A stretch of 64,000 nt of DNA from Tenacibaculum pelagium (lineage in GTDB: Bacteria > Bacteroidota > Bacteroidia > Flavobacteriales > Flavobacteriaceae): assembly GCF_014062345.1 (NCBI RefSeq), contig NZ_JACGLS010000004.1:1-64000 (forward strand), written 5' to 3'. Of this stretch, positions 26,994-34,896 are shown in pieces. The notes under the pieces are model-generated. The model was not told where the DNA came from. It made no database searches and was given only the letters and a program-made list of their open reading frames with translations. Each line of letters begins with the position of its first letter. The stretch's first letter is position 1. Made by a program: the position numbers and the translations under genes.

Positions 26994-28373
26994 ATGACAT
27001 TTAAATCTTTAGGATTATCTGATGCTTTGTTAAAAGCCATCAAAGAAAAAGGATACGATACTCCATCACCAATACAGGCTAAGGCAATACCACATATTTT
27101 AGAAGGAAAAGACGTATTAGCTTCTGCCCAAACCGGTACAGGTAAAACAGCAGGTTTTACATTACCAGTTTTACAACGATTAGCAGATACAAAACACCCA
27201 AAATATCGACCAGTAAGAGCATTAGTATTAACACCTACAAGAGAATTAGCAGCACAAGTTTATGATAATGTAAGAGAATATAGTACACATTTAGATATAA
27301 GATCGGCAGTAGTTTTTGGAGGTGTAAAAGCTGCTAGTCAAATAGCAACTTTAAGAAGAGGGGTAGATATTTTAGTAGCCACTCCTGGTAGGTTGTTAGA
27401 TTTACACGATCAAAAAGCTGTGTCGTTTAAAAGAATAGACGTACTTATTTTAGATGAAGCAGATAGAATGTTAGACATGGGTTTTGTTAGAGATATTAAC
27501 AAAATCATAAGTTTTATGCCTGCAAAGCGTCAAAACTTATTGTTTTCTGCGACTTTTTCAAAAGAAATTAAAAAATTAGCTGAAGGAATTTTAAGAAACC
27601 CTGTTTCGGTTGAAGCTGCTCCGCAAAACTCAACTGCCGATAAGGTTTCTCAAAAAGTTTATAATGTTGATAAGGGTAAAAAAACAGAAGTAGTAACCAA
27701 CTTAATCAAAGACGGTAATTGGAGTCAGGTTTTAATTTTTACCAGAACTAAGCACGGTGCTAATAAGCTTACTAAAAAGTTAATTGGGTCGGGAGTTTCT
27801 GCAGCTGCAATCCATGGAAATAAAAGTCAAGCAGCTCGTACCAAAGCATTAGCTAACTTTAAGAGTAATGACATTCGTGTTTTAGTTGCTACTGATATTG
27901 CTGCTCGTGGTATTGATATTCCGTTATTACCTCATGTTATAAATTTTGAATTACCAAATGTACCTGAAGATTATGTACATAGAATTGGTAGAACTGGTAG
28001 AGCTGGAGCAAAAGGAGAAGCAATTTCTTTAGTATGTAGCGAAGAAACTGAATACCAAAAAGAGATAGAAAAAATCTTACGACAAAAGTTAGAAACAGAA
28101 ATTATTGAAGGCTATGAGCCTACAGATACCGCTGGTCCTAAAAGAGCAGCTACTCAAAAGAAAAAATCTGGAAAGGGTAAGAAAAAAGGTGTAGGTGCTA
28201 CACACAGAGGAGCTGTTAATAGAAAACCTAAAAAAGACCGACCTAAAGAAAGCTCAAACAATAATGAAGGTAGATCTAGAGGAGTAAAGAGAAATGACTC
28301 TTCTACTAAAAATCATAAACCTAAAAAAAGAAATAACAGAAGACCAAAAAGAACTCAAAAACCTAATAATTAA
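26994..28373 (+). CDS. DEAD-box RNA helicase (RhlE-like)
   Basis: The 459-residue product carries all main DEAD-box motifs in order: Q motif (SPIQ), [14 protein letters not shown], the DEAD box itself, SAT, a RGIDIP motif and HRIGRTGR. Core domains span about residues 1-375. The remaining 80 residues are a low-complexity basic tail rich in Lys, Arg, Asn and Pro, typical of RhlE/CsdA-like helicases and used for RNA binding. The role is unwinding of structured RNA in ribosome assembly, decay or cold adaptation. A possible -7 box TACCTTTG lies at 26938-26945. It is a single-gene unit. Confidence 0.93.
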   Translation: MTFKSLGLSDALLKAIKEKGYDTPSPIQAKAIPHILEGKDVLASAQTGTGKTAGFTLPVLQRLADTKHPKYRPVRALVLTPTRELAAQVYDNVREYSTHLDIRSAVVFGGVKAASQIATLRRGVDILVATPGRLLDLHDQKAVSFKRIDVLILDEADRMLDMGFVRDINKIISFMPAKRQNLLFSATFSKEIKKLAEGILRNPVSVEAAPQNSTADKVSQKVYNVDKGKKTEVVTNLIKDGNWSQVLIFTRTKHGANKLTKKLIGSGVSAAAIHGNKSQAARTKALANFKSNDIRVLVATDIAARGIDIPLLPHVINFELPNVPEDYVHRIGRTGRAGAKGEAISLVCSEETEYQKEIEKILRQKLETEIIEGYEPTDTAGPKRAATQKKKSGKGKKKGVGATHRGAVNRKPKKDRPKESSNNNEGRSRGVKRNDSSTKNHKPKKRNNRRPKRTQKPNN

Positions 28374-28438
28374 ACATCTACAACAATAATTCGGCATAAA
28401 TATTGTTTTAATTAATGCATAACAAAAAATCAAATATC

Positions 28439-29206
28439 ATGAAAAAACATATTTTATTCTTATTTGCATTAACAACAATTTTTGCTGCTTTTGTTAGCTG
28501 CTCAAGTGATGACCCTAAGACTTCACAAGTTGCGGTTCGTTTAGTAGATGCTCCAGGTGATTACGAAGAAGTAAATATAGATGTTGCTGATGTAATGATT
28601 AATCGAGAAAACGGTTGGGAAAGTTTAGGTAATATTACTCCACAAGTGTACGATATACTAAAATTAACTGGTGGTGTTGATGCTTTATTGGTGGACACTG
28701 AAATTCCTTCAGGAAAAATTAATCAAATTCGTTTAGTTTTAGGAGAGAATAACACTTTAGTTAAAGATGGAAAATCTTATCCTTTAGATACTCCAAGCGC
28801 ACAACAATCAGGATTAAAATTAAATGTACATCAAGATTTAGTTGGTGGAGTTAAATATACTTTCATTTTAGATTTTATGGTTGATAAATCTATTGTAGAA
28901 AAAGGAAACGGAACCTATAGTTTAAAACCAACTATTAGGGTAACTACTGAAGCTTTATCTGGCGCAATTTCTGGTAAAGTAACTCCGTTTAATTATCAAG
29001 TAGAAGTAATTGCTGTTTCTGCTACCGAATCCATTTCAACATTTACCAATGCTGATGGTGCTTTTATGTTACACGGTGTGCCTGTTGGCACTTATCAAGT
29101 AACCTTTACACCTGATGCCGCTTCTGGTTTATCTGAAAAAACAATTAATGATGTAAATTCTGTACTTGGTGAAAACACTAATATGGGAGCTATAGAGTTA
29201 GAATAA
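28439..29206 (+). CDS. DUF4382 lipoprotein with carboxypeptidase-regulatory-like domain
   Basis: I prefer the ATG at 28439 over 28415 because it gives a clean lipoprotein signal (MKKHILFLFALTTIFAAFVSC). The product is then 255 residues. Residues about 25-170 fit DUF4382, with the pattern Val-Arg-Leu-Val-Asp-Ala-Pro-Gly-Asp-Tyr followed by the Glu-Val-Asn-Ile-Asp strand. Residues about 180-255 form a transthyretin-like, carboxypeptidase-regulatory-like domain (ISGKVTP..FTNADGAFMLHGVPVGTY). The predicted location is the outer membrane or periplasm. The function of DUF4382 is not established. Confidence 0.85.
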   Translation: MKKHILFLFALTTIFAAFVSCSSDDPKTSQVAVRLVDAPGDYEEVNIDVADVMINRENGWESLGNITPQVYDILKLTGGVDALLVDTEIPSGKINQIRLVLGENNTLVKDGKSYPLDTPSAQQSGLKLNVHQDLVGGVKYTFILDFMVDKSIVEKGNGTYSLKPTIRVTTEALSGAISGKVTPFNYQVEVIAVSATESISTFTNADGAFMLHGVPVGTYQVTFTPDAASGLSEKTINDVNSVLGENTNMGAIELE

Positions 29207-29226
29207 TTACTTTGTATAAATAATCT

Positions 29227-29255
29227 AAAAAGGATGCTTATTAGGCATCCTTTTT
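29227..29255 (+). terminator. Intrinsic terminator after the DUF4382 gene
   Basis: Arms AAAAGGATGC and GCATCCTTTT around a short loop are followed by a T-run, 20 bases after the stop codon. Confidence 0.85.
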
Positions 29256-29285
29256 TTATACTTTTAAACTAAATTTTTCGCTTTG

Positions 29286-29870
29286 ATGGAATCTTCAAAA
29301 GAACATATTTCACAATACATACAAACTGTTGTAAACAATGATTTGTTAAGTTCTTTGATTCCAGAAATTATAGCCTGTTTTTCTTTTAAAAAGCTTTCTA
29401 AAAACGAATATTACGTTGAAGAAGGTAAAATATGCAAATACTTTTGCTACATAGAAAGTGGAATCTTACAACATTCCATACAAATATCTGATGAAGGAAA
29501 AACTACTTATTTAGGATTAAAAAACTCTTGTACAGCCTCCTTAAAAAGCTTTTTACAACAAACTCCTTCTCGTAAAAACATAAAGGCATTAAGTGCGTGT
29601 AATTTATGGGTGATTTCTATTAATGACTTTAAACACCTATTAAACAACAATAAAGCCTTCAATCAATTCTATTACAACTTAATCGAAAATCAGATTTTTT
29701 TAATTGATGATTATCGAATTGATTTACTGACTTTAACTCCAGAAGAACGTTACCATAAACTATTGGAAAACGAACCTAAATTATTACAAGAAGTTCCGCT
29801 TCATTATTTAGCTTCCTTTCTCGGAATTTCTACTAGGCATATGAGTAGAATTCGAAAAAATATAAAATAA
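29286..29870 (+). CDS. Crp/Fnr-family transcriptional regulator
   Basis: The frame can begin at TTG 29283, but the ATG at 29286 is the natural start and gives 194 residues. The N-terminal 120 residues fit a cyclic-nucleotide-binding-type beta barrel (EYYVEEGKICKYFCYIESG). The C terminus carries a helix-turn-helix (LHYLASFLGISTRHMSRIR), as in Bacteroidota Crp/Fnr proteins. There is no Cys pattern for an Fe-S cluster, so it is not a classical Fnr. The ligand and targets are unknown. It is flanked by terminators and a separate gene, so it appears monocistronic. Confidence 0.87.
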   Translation: MESSKEHISQYIQTVVNNDLLSSLIPEIIACFSFKKLSKNEYYVEEGKICKYFCYIESGILQHSIQISDEGKTTYLGLKNSCTASLKSFLQQTPSRKNIKALSACNLWVISINDFKHLLNNNKAFNQFYYNLIENQIFLIDDYRIDLLTLTPEERYHKLLENEPKLLQEVPLHYLASFLGISTRHMSRIRKNIK

Positions 29871-29943
29871 CGCCAAATGGCTAATATTTGCATGTATTCT
29901 TTCATTATTTTTGAAAAACATTATCAATTTTAATTGAATTATT

Positions 29944-31236
29944 ATGAAATACCATCCAATAAATAGCAAACTGTTTATTAAAAATCGTAAAAACTTTATG
30001 GCACAAATGAAGCCAAATAGTTTAGCTGTTTTTAACTCAAATGATATATATCCTGTAAGTGCTGATAGTACTTTACCTTTCGAACAACATCGTGATATTT
30101 TCTTTTTAAGTGGTGTAGATCAAGAAGAGAGTATTCTAGTTGTTTTTCCTGATTGTCCGAAAGAAAATTTACGTGAAGTATTGTTTTTACGTGAAACAAA
30201 CGAACATATTGCTGTTTGGGAAGGAGAGAAATTAACTAAAGAAAAAGCCTTAGCAACAAGCGGAATAAAATCTGTTTTTTGGCTACAAGATTTAGAAAAA
30301 GTTTTGGCTGAAATGATGGCTTTAGCTGATACCGTTTATATAAATACCAATGAACATTATCGTGCTTCGATAGAAACTGAAACTCGTGAAGCTCGTTTTA
30401 CAAAATGGTTATTAGCAAAATACCCTGCGCATACTGTAGCTAAGAGTAATCCTATTTTACAACGCTTACGTTCAGTTAAAGATCAAATAGAATTAGATTT
30501 AATGCAAACCGCTTGTAACATAACCGAAAAAGGGTTTAGACGTGTGTTAGATTTCGTAAAACCTGGGGTTTGGGAATACGAAATTGAAGCTGAATTTATC
30601 CACGAATTTATTAGAAATCGATCTAAAAAATTTGCTTATACACCGATTATTGCTTCAGGTAATAATGCCAATGTATTGCATTATATTGAAAACAATCAGC
30701 AATGTAAAGCTGGTGAATTAATTTTAATGGATGTAGGTGCTGAGTATGCAAATTATTCATCAGATATGTCTCGTACCATTCCTGTTTCAGGTCGTTTTAC
30801 CAACAGACAAAAAGCAGTATACAATGCTGTAAACAGAGTAAAAAATGATGCTACAAAATTATTAGTTCCTGGAACTATTTGGGCAGATTATCATGTTGAA
30901 GTTGGTAAACTAATGACTTCAGAATTATTAGGTTTAGGTTTATTAGATAAAGCTGATGTGCAAAATGAAGATCCAAAATGGCCAGCATACAAAAAGTACT
31001 TTATGCATGGTACTTCGCACCATATGGGATTAGATACGCATGATTACGGATTATTACACGAGCCAATGCAAGCAAATATGGTATTTACTGTCGAGCCTGG
31101 TATTTATATTCCTGATGAAGGTTTTGGTATTCGTTTAGAAGACGATGTAGTTATTCAAGAAAAAGGAGAACCTTTTAACTTAATGCGTAATATTCCTATT
31201 GAAGCAGACGAGATTGAAGATTTAATGAATAAGTAG
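29944..31236 (+). CDS. Aminopeptidase P family protein (Xaa-Pro aminopeptidase)
   Basis: The 430-residue product has the creatinase-like N-terminal domain (about 1-170) and the pita-bread catalytic domain (about 175-430). Expected dinuclear metal ligands are visible: Asp in LMDVGAEYANYSSD (two Asp), His in HGTSHHMGLDTHD, Glu in TVEPGIYI and Glu in GIRLEDD. It cleaves the N-terminal residue preceding proline. No signal peptide is present, so it is cytoplasmic. It is a monocistronic unit ending in a strong terminator. Confidence 0.92.
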   Translation: MKYHPINSKLFIKNRKNFMAQMKPNSLAVFNSNDIYPVSADSTLPFEQHRDIFFLSGVDQEESILVVFPDCPKENLREVLFLRETNEHIAVWEGEKLTKEKALATSGIKSVFWLQDLEKVLAEMMALADTVYINTNEHYRASIETETREARFTKWLLAKYPAHTVAKSNPILQRLRSVKDQIELDLMQTACNITEKGFRRVLDFVKPGVWEYEIEAEFIHEFIRNRSKKFAYTPIIASGNNANVLHYIENNQQCKAGELILMDVGAEYANYSSDMSRTIPVSGRFTNRQKAVYNAVNRVKNDATKLLVPGTIWADYHVEVGKLMTSELLGLGLLDKADVQNEDPKWPAYKKYFMHGTSHHMGLDTHDYGLLHEPMQANMVFTVEPGIYIPDEGFGIRLEDDVVIQEKGEPFNLMRNIPIEADEIEDLMNK

Positions 31237-31249
31237 TTAATTACTTCTT

Positions 31250-31283
31250 AAAAGCCATACAGGATCAAGTTTGTATGGCTTTT
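31250..31283 (+). terminator. Intrinsic terminator after the aminopeptidase gene
   Basis: Arms AAAAGCCATAC (31250-31260) and GTATGGCTTTT (31273-31283) enclose a 12-base loop and end in a T-run. Confidence 0.87.
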
Positions 31284-31323
31284 TTGATTATTTTCGAATT
31301 AAAAATTTGCTAATTACATTATA

Positions 31324-32298
31324 ATGAAACTTCTTAAATTACTGCTAGTCTTTCTAGTTTTCTTATCTAGTCAAGCTCAAGAAAAAAAACTTTTAATCAA
31401 ACAAAATATAATCTCTGACTGGTCTAAATACCCTATTTATAAGAAATTAATCACTACCAATGATGGAAAAGAAACTTGGAAGCAAAACTTTAAATATATT
31501 GATGATATTGATGTTTACGCTATAACATATTTAAGTGATGGTTTAAAAATTAATGGTTTTATGGCTAAACCTAAAAAACCTGGAAAATATCCATGTATCA
31601 TATACAACAGAGGAGGAAATAGAGAAATGGGAGCTTTAAAAGTTTATCATGGAATTCTTCCTCTAGGTAAAATAGCAAAAGAAGGTTACATTGTAATTGC
31701 GAGTCAATATAGAGGAAATGGAGGAAGTGAAGGAAAAGAAGAGTTTGGAGGTAATGATGTAAATGATGTTACCGTTTTAACAGATGTATTGAAAGAAGTT
31801 AAAGGTGCTAATACAAAAAAGATAGGAATGTATGGCTGGAGTAGGGGTGGTATGATGACTTACATTGCACTAACTAAAATGAATAAGATTAAAACTGCAG
31901 TAGTAGGTGGAGCCCTTTCTGATAGCCGTTTAACTATAAGAAATAGACCTATAATGGAAACCCGTGTATTTGGAGAACTGATTCCTGATTATAAAAACAA
32001 TAAAGAAGAAGAGTTAAATAAGCGTTCAGTTATTAAATGGGTTGACAAGTTTCCAAAAAAAATTCCTATTTTAATGCTTCATGGAAATGCTGACTGGAGA
32101 GTGAAACCTGAACACAGTTTAAATTTAGCTTTGGAATTTGAAAAACATAGAATTCCTTATAGGTTAATAATGTTTGAAGGGGGAGATCATGGTATAACAG
32201 AACATAAAGAAGAGGTTAACATTCAAGTAATAAACTGGTTTAACAAATACTTAAAAAACGATACCTCTATACCAAATATGGAGTATCATGGAAGATAA
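31324..32298 (+). CDS. Exported alpha/beta hydrolase, S9-peptidase-like
   Basis: The 324-residue product has a signal peptide (MKLLKLLLVFLVFLSSQAQ) and an alpha/beta-hydrolase domain of the prolyl oligopeptidase/acylaminoacyl-peptidase type without the propeller. Visible are the oxyanion region YNRGGNREMG, the nucleophile elbow GWSRGG, the acid region near HGNADWRVKP and the catalytic His in GGDHG. It is probably a periplasmic peptidase or esterase. It lies alone between two terminators. Confidence 0.85.
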   Translation: MKLLKLLLVFLVFLSSQAQEKKLLIKQNIISDWSKYPIYKKLITTNDGKETWKQNFKYIDDIDVYAITYLSDGLKINGFMAKPKKPGKYPCIIYNRGGNREMGALKVYHGILPLGKIAKEGYIVIASQYRGNGGSEGKEEFGGNDVNDVTVLTDVLKEVKGANTKKIGMYGWSRGGMMTYIALTKMNKIKTAVVGGALSDSRLTIRNRPIMETRVFGELIPDYKNNKEEELNKRSVIKWVDKFPKKIPILMLHGNADWRVKPEHSLNLALEFEKHRIPYRLIMFEGGDHGITEHKEEVNIQVINWFNKYLKNDTSIPNMEYHGR

Positions 32299-32302
32299 AA
32301 CA

Positions 32303-32328
32303 AAAACCCAGCTAAATTGCTGGGTTTT
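32303..32328. terminator. Bidirectional terminator
   Basis: Arms AAAACCCAGC and GCTGGGTTTT (32303-32312, 32319-32328) lie 4 bases after the hydrolase stop and face the 3' end of the convergent cupredoxin gene. Confidence 0.87.
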
Positions 32329-32352
32329 ATTTTACAGTATATTTATATAAAT

Positions 32353-32715
32353 TTATTCAACTCTTAAAGTATATTGAGGTGTTGGATTTAACGGACAAAA
32401 ATATACGTATTCTCCTTTTTTAAGGGTTACTTTTTTAGAAGTAGACTTGCTATTGTTTTTAACCAAAGAAGTTACGTAGGCATCTTTAATATGATGCTCT
32501 GCTTCTACTTTTCCTTTAGGTGCTAATACAAAACCTACATCGTGCCCTACAGCATTGTTTGAAATTTCAAAAACATAAGTTCCTTCTTTTAAAGTCAACT
32601 CTTTTTGTGTGAACTCACCTTTTGTTTGTTCTAAAGCTACTGTTTTTACATCTTGTGCGTTTGCTTGAAAAGCGATACCTAATGTTAATACTAAAATTGC
32701 AATAATTCGTTTCAT
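32353..32715 (-). CDS. Exported cupredoxin-like protein
   Basis: The 120-residue product has a signal peptide (MKRIIAILVLTLGIAFQANA) and a compact beta-sandwich. Candidate copper ligands are a His in NNAVGHDVG and the C-terminal loop CPLNPTPQYTLRVE with Cys. The usual second loop His and Met are not in the standard spacing (Gln-Tyr follows), so copper binding is uncertain. Blue-copper-like proteins carry electrons in the periplasm. It is 113 bases downstream of an AhpD-like gene on the same strand. Confidence 0.78.
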   Translation of the reverse strand: MKRIIAILVLTLGIAFQANAQDVKTVALEQTKGEFTQKELTLKEGTYVFEISNNAVGHDVGFVLAPKGKVEAEHHIKDAYVTSLVKNNSKSTSKKVTLKKGEYVYFCPLNPTPQYTLRVE

Positions 32716-32828
32716 TTTGATTTGTTTTTATAATTAATTAAAGGTTGAGTAGCTCTGTAGTTCCATAACTTCTTTTTTATAGAAATGTCTCACAGAAAAC
32801 TACAAAAGCTAACTCAAAAAGTTTTTTA

Positions 32829-33386
32829 TTAAGCATTTACTATAAATTTCCCTGCTTCAACACTTGGAAAATCTACTTCTGTTTCTGCAATGTGATTTAC
32901 ATAATTAGTTAAAGTGTTCGCAACTACATTTAACACGATCTCTAAAATATCTCCATCATTATATCCGGCAGCTTTTGCTGCTGCTAATTCTTCAGAGCTT
33001 ACATTCCCTCTATTCTTAGTTACACTTTGTGCAAAATTTAATCCTGCTTGTACTTTAGCATCAGAAGATAATCCTTGTCTGTTTTGCTCAGTTTCTGCAT
33101 CTGTTAAACCATTCATTTTTCCAATAGCAGTATGTGCAGATAAACAGTAGTTACATTCATTTTCTTCAGCAATTGCTAATGCTAATTGCTCTCTAAATTT
33201 GTTAGAAAAGTTTCCGCTTGCTGTTAACTCACCTAAACTCAAATAGGTTTGTAAAGTTGCTGGAGAATTACCAAATACTTTAATTAAATTTGGTATGAAT
33301 CCTAGTTTCTTTTGAACGGCATCAAATAATTCTTTTGATTTACCTGTTGTTGTTTCTGGATTTAATGTTTCAATTCTTGTACTCAT
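32829..33386 (-). CDS. Carboxymuconolactone decarboxylase/AhpD-like protein
   Basis: The 185-residue helical product contains the AhpD-type redox motif CNYCLSAHTAIG near residue 85, with the Cys-x-x-Cys and the following His of peroxidase-reducing members. Such proteins reduce alkyl hydroperoxides or act as disulfide carriers; true carboxymuconolactone decarboxylase activity is unlikely when CxxC is present. No export signal is seen. A tiny two-CxC gene lies 21 bases upstream on the same strand, so both are likely in one transcript. Confidence 0.87.
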   Translation of the reverse strand: MSTRIETLNPETTTGKSKELFDAVQKKLGFIPNLIKVFGNSPATLQTYLSLGELTASGNFSNKFREQLALAIAEENECNYCLSAHTAIGKMNGLTDAETEQNRQGLSSDAKVQAGLNFAQSVTKNRGNVSSEELAAAKAAGYNDGDILEIVLNVVANTLTNYVNHIAETEVDFPSVEAGKFIVNA

Positions 33387-33407
33387 CTTTTGTATGTTTT
33401 AAGGTTA

Positions 33408-33512
33408 TTATTTTGTTTGATTACAACTGCATAATTCTCTTTCAGGATTTTGCTCGTCGTATGTTTGATATCCCCAACAATTAGGGCATTGGTAATTTTC
33501 TCTTGTTTTCAT
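33408..33512 (-). CDS. 34-residue mini-protein with CxxC and CxC pairs
   Basis: A short minus-strand frame from ATG 33512 to a TAA at 33408 encodes 34 residues, containing NYQCPNCWGYQTYDEQ and, near the end, LCSCNQ. The Cys-x-x-Cys and Cys-x-Cys spacing suggests a minimal zinc knuckle or rubredoxin-like site. It sits 21 bases upstream of the AhpD-like gene, probably cotranscribed and perhaps serving as its redox or metal partner. Small size makes chance coding possible, but the ordered Cys pattern argues for a real gene. Confidence 0.68.
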   Translation of the reverse strand: MKTRENYQCPNCWGYQTYDEQNPERELCSCNQTK

Positions 33513-33652
33513 CTTTTTTACTTTTTAAACTAACCATGAAAACCATTGGTTAAAAATTCTGATACAAAGATGCGATGAGAATAGACCTTAAAAAATGGAC
33601 AAAAGTTCCTAAGACTTGGACTAAAGAATATTTTTTAAAACATTTTAATTTC

Positions 33653-33696
33653 TTAACCTATGTTAATTATTAGATTTAAAAGAAGCTATATATTTG
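33653..33696 (+). promoter_or_regulatory. Operator palindrome and -7 box of small transcript 1
   Basis: The near-palindrome TTAACCTATGTTAA (33653-33666) is followed 22 bases later by TATATTTG (33689-33696), a consensus -7 box. The palindrome occupies the -33 region, so a regulator bound there would act directly on transcription start. The same arrangement, with identical spacing, recurs at 33812. Confidence 0.6.
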
Positions 33697-33701
33697 AGAC
33701 A

Positions 33702-33792
33702 TAATTATAAATATACTTACCCCCTTAAAGAAGTATATTCCCTTAATTAATACCCCTTATACTCGTAGCCCTTGTGTGTTACGAGTTTTTTT
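33702..33792 (+). ncRNA. Putative small RNA, copy 1
   Basis: No coding frame of note occurs here. The inferred transcript, about 90 bases, begins near 33702 and contains C-rich unpaired motifs (ACCCCCTTAAAG at 33719-33730, TACCCCTT near 33751). It ends in hairpin ACTCGT/ACGAGT (33761-33786) with a seven-T run. The last 35 bases are almost identical to the end of a second unit 172 bases downstream. Promoter, terminator and duplication together suggest a small RNA gene. The start point and function are inferred, and I do not recognise an Rfam family. Confidence 0.55.
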
Positions 33793-33811
33793 ATGCTTAA
33801 AAAATGATTTA

Positions 33812-33855
33812 TTAACATATGTTAATGGATTGACTATGAATGACATATATATTTG
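33812..33855 (+). promoter_or_regulatory. Operator palindrome and -7 box of small transcript 2
   Basis: TTAACATATGTTAA (33812-33825) is a perfect 14-base palindrome, again 22 bases before TATATTTG (33848-33855). The match in sequence and spacing to the element at 33653 indicates shared regulation of the two units. Confidence 0.65.
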
Positions 33856-33860
33856 CAGTG

Positions 33861-33964
33861 TTATTTATAATTAATATTTCCCTTAATATTATTACCCCCT
33901 TAAAATAACACATCCCCAAAAATAAACCCCTTACTCGTAGCCCTTGTGTGTTGCGAGTTTTTTT
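33861..33964 (+). ncRNA. Putative small RNA, copy 2
   Basis: The inferred transcript is about 104 bases and has the same plan as copy 1: C-rich motifs (ACCCCCTTAAAA at 33893-33904, ATCCCC, AACCCCTT) and hairpin ACTCGT/GCGAGT (33933-33958) with a seven-T run. The T-run overlaps the stop codon of the convergent AraC gene, so the two transcripts meet tail to tail. The C-rich single-stranded motifs could pair with G-rich targets. Function is unknown. Confidence 0.55.
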
Positions 33965-34808
33965 ATGCTCTATTTTCTTTTTGAAATTGTTTTGGCGATT
34001 GCCCTGTTGCTTTAGTAAAAAAGCGAGAAAAGTATGCTGGATCGTTAAACCCTAAATCGAATGCAATAAATTTTACTGCTTGTGTAGAATATAACAATTG
34101 ACGTTTAGCTTCAGTAATTATTCTATTTTTTATAAAATCACTTGGGGTTTTAATTCCTGTTTTATGAAAACTCTTAGTTAGCGATTTAGGAGATACTCCT
34201 AATCGATTTGCATAGTCGGTAACGCTGTGTAGTTTTTTAAAATTTTGCTCTACTAACAAACTGAAATCTTTAAATAATTTTGTTGTTGCATCTTCTTTAA
34301 TAACATGATACTCTTTTTTTATTCGAACAGAATGAATAATAAATTGTTTTAAATAAGCTTGCAACATGTCGTATTGAGCAGTATCTGAACTCTTAAATTC
34401 ATCAATTAAATTTTCTATAATAAAATTTAGTTTCTGAATATCTTGTTCACAAGGTTTTACAAACGGTGTTTCATAAACATTATTAAACAACACTCCGTTA
34501 CAAGCAATTTCAGAATCGTGCGTTTGAATGCAATAAAAATCTTGTACAAAACTTAACTGATAGGCTTCTTTTATTTTTTCAGAATCAACTGAAAAAATTT
34601 GCCCTGGCGATAAAAAAAACAACACACTACCATCAAATGAGTAGGTTTCAAAATCGATATGATAAGTACCTTTTCCTTCCTTAATCCAAAATATTTTATA
34701 GGTATTTATTTGTTCTGGTTTATTAACCACACAAGCTTTTTCAAATTGCACAGTTTGCAATGAAAAAACATCTTGATATCTATAAGTTTTTATATCTTGA
34801 ATAGCCAT
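33963..34808 (-). CDS. AraC-family transcriptional regulator
   Basis: The 281-residue product has an N-terminal cupin-like sensing half and a C-terminal double helix-turn-helix (about 185-281). It includes NRLGVSPKSLTKSFHKTG and the second helix pair ending in ARAF/AraC-typical GFNDPAYFSRFFTKATGQSP. Effector and targets are unknown. It diverges from the DUF6973 gene, and the intervening DNA holds a palindrome GTTAGCTAAC that might be its operator. Its stop codon lies in the terminator of the convergent small transcript. Confidence 0.9.
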   Translation of the reverse strand: MAIQDIKTYRYQDVFSLQTVQFEKACVVNKPEQINTYKIFWIKEGKGTYHIDFETYSFDGSVLFFLSPGQIFSVDSEKIKEAYQLSFVQDFYCIQTHDSEIACNGVLFNNVYETPFVKPCEQDIQKLNFIIENLIDEFKSSDTAQYDMLQAYLKQFIIHSVRIKKEYHVIKEDATTKLFKDFSLLVEQNFKKLHSVTDYANRLGVSPKSLTKSFHKTGIKTPSDFIKNRIITEAKRQLLYSTQAVKFIAFDLGFNDPAYFSRFFTKATGQSPKQFQKENRA

Positions 34809-34845
34809 TGTTTTGCATAGTTTTATTCTTGGTCGAAAAAATATG

Positions 34846-34873
34846 GTTAGCTAACAAAACAAGGCTATATTTG
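34846..34873 (+). promoter_or_regulatory. Palindrome and -7 box before the DUF6973 gene
   Basis: GTTAGCTAAC (34846-34855) is a perfect palindrome and TATATTTG (34866-34873) matches the -7 consensus, 23 bases before the DUF6973 ATG. The palindrome may be an operator for the divergent AraC regulator; this is a guess. Confidence 0.5.
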
Positions 34874-34896
34874 AAGTAAAATTCTTACTATCTAGA

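Noticed and set aside
32829..33386. True carboxymuconolactone decarboxylase of aromatic degradation
   Set aside because: The AhpD-type Cys-x-x-Cys and lack of any aromatic-degradation genes favour a redox role.
33653..33964. Short protein-coding genes in the tandem repeat region
   Set aside because: Open frames are tiny, not shared between the two copies and interrupted by stops, whereas promoter and terminator parts are conserved.
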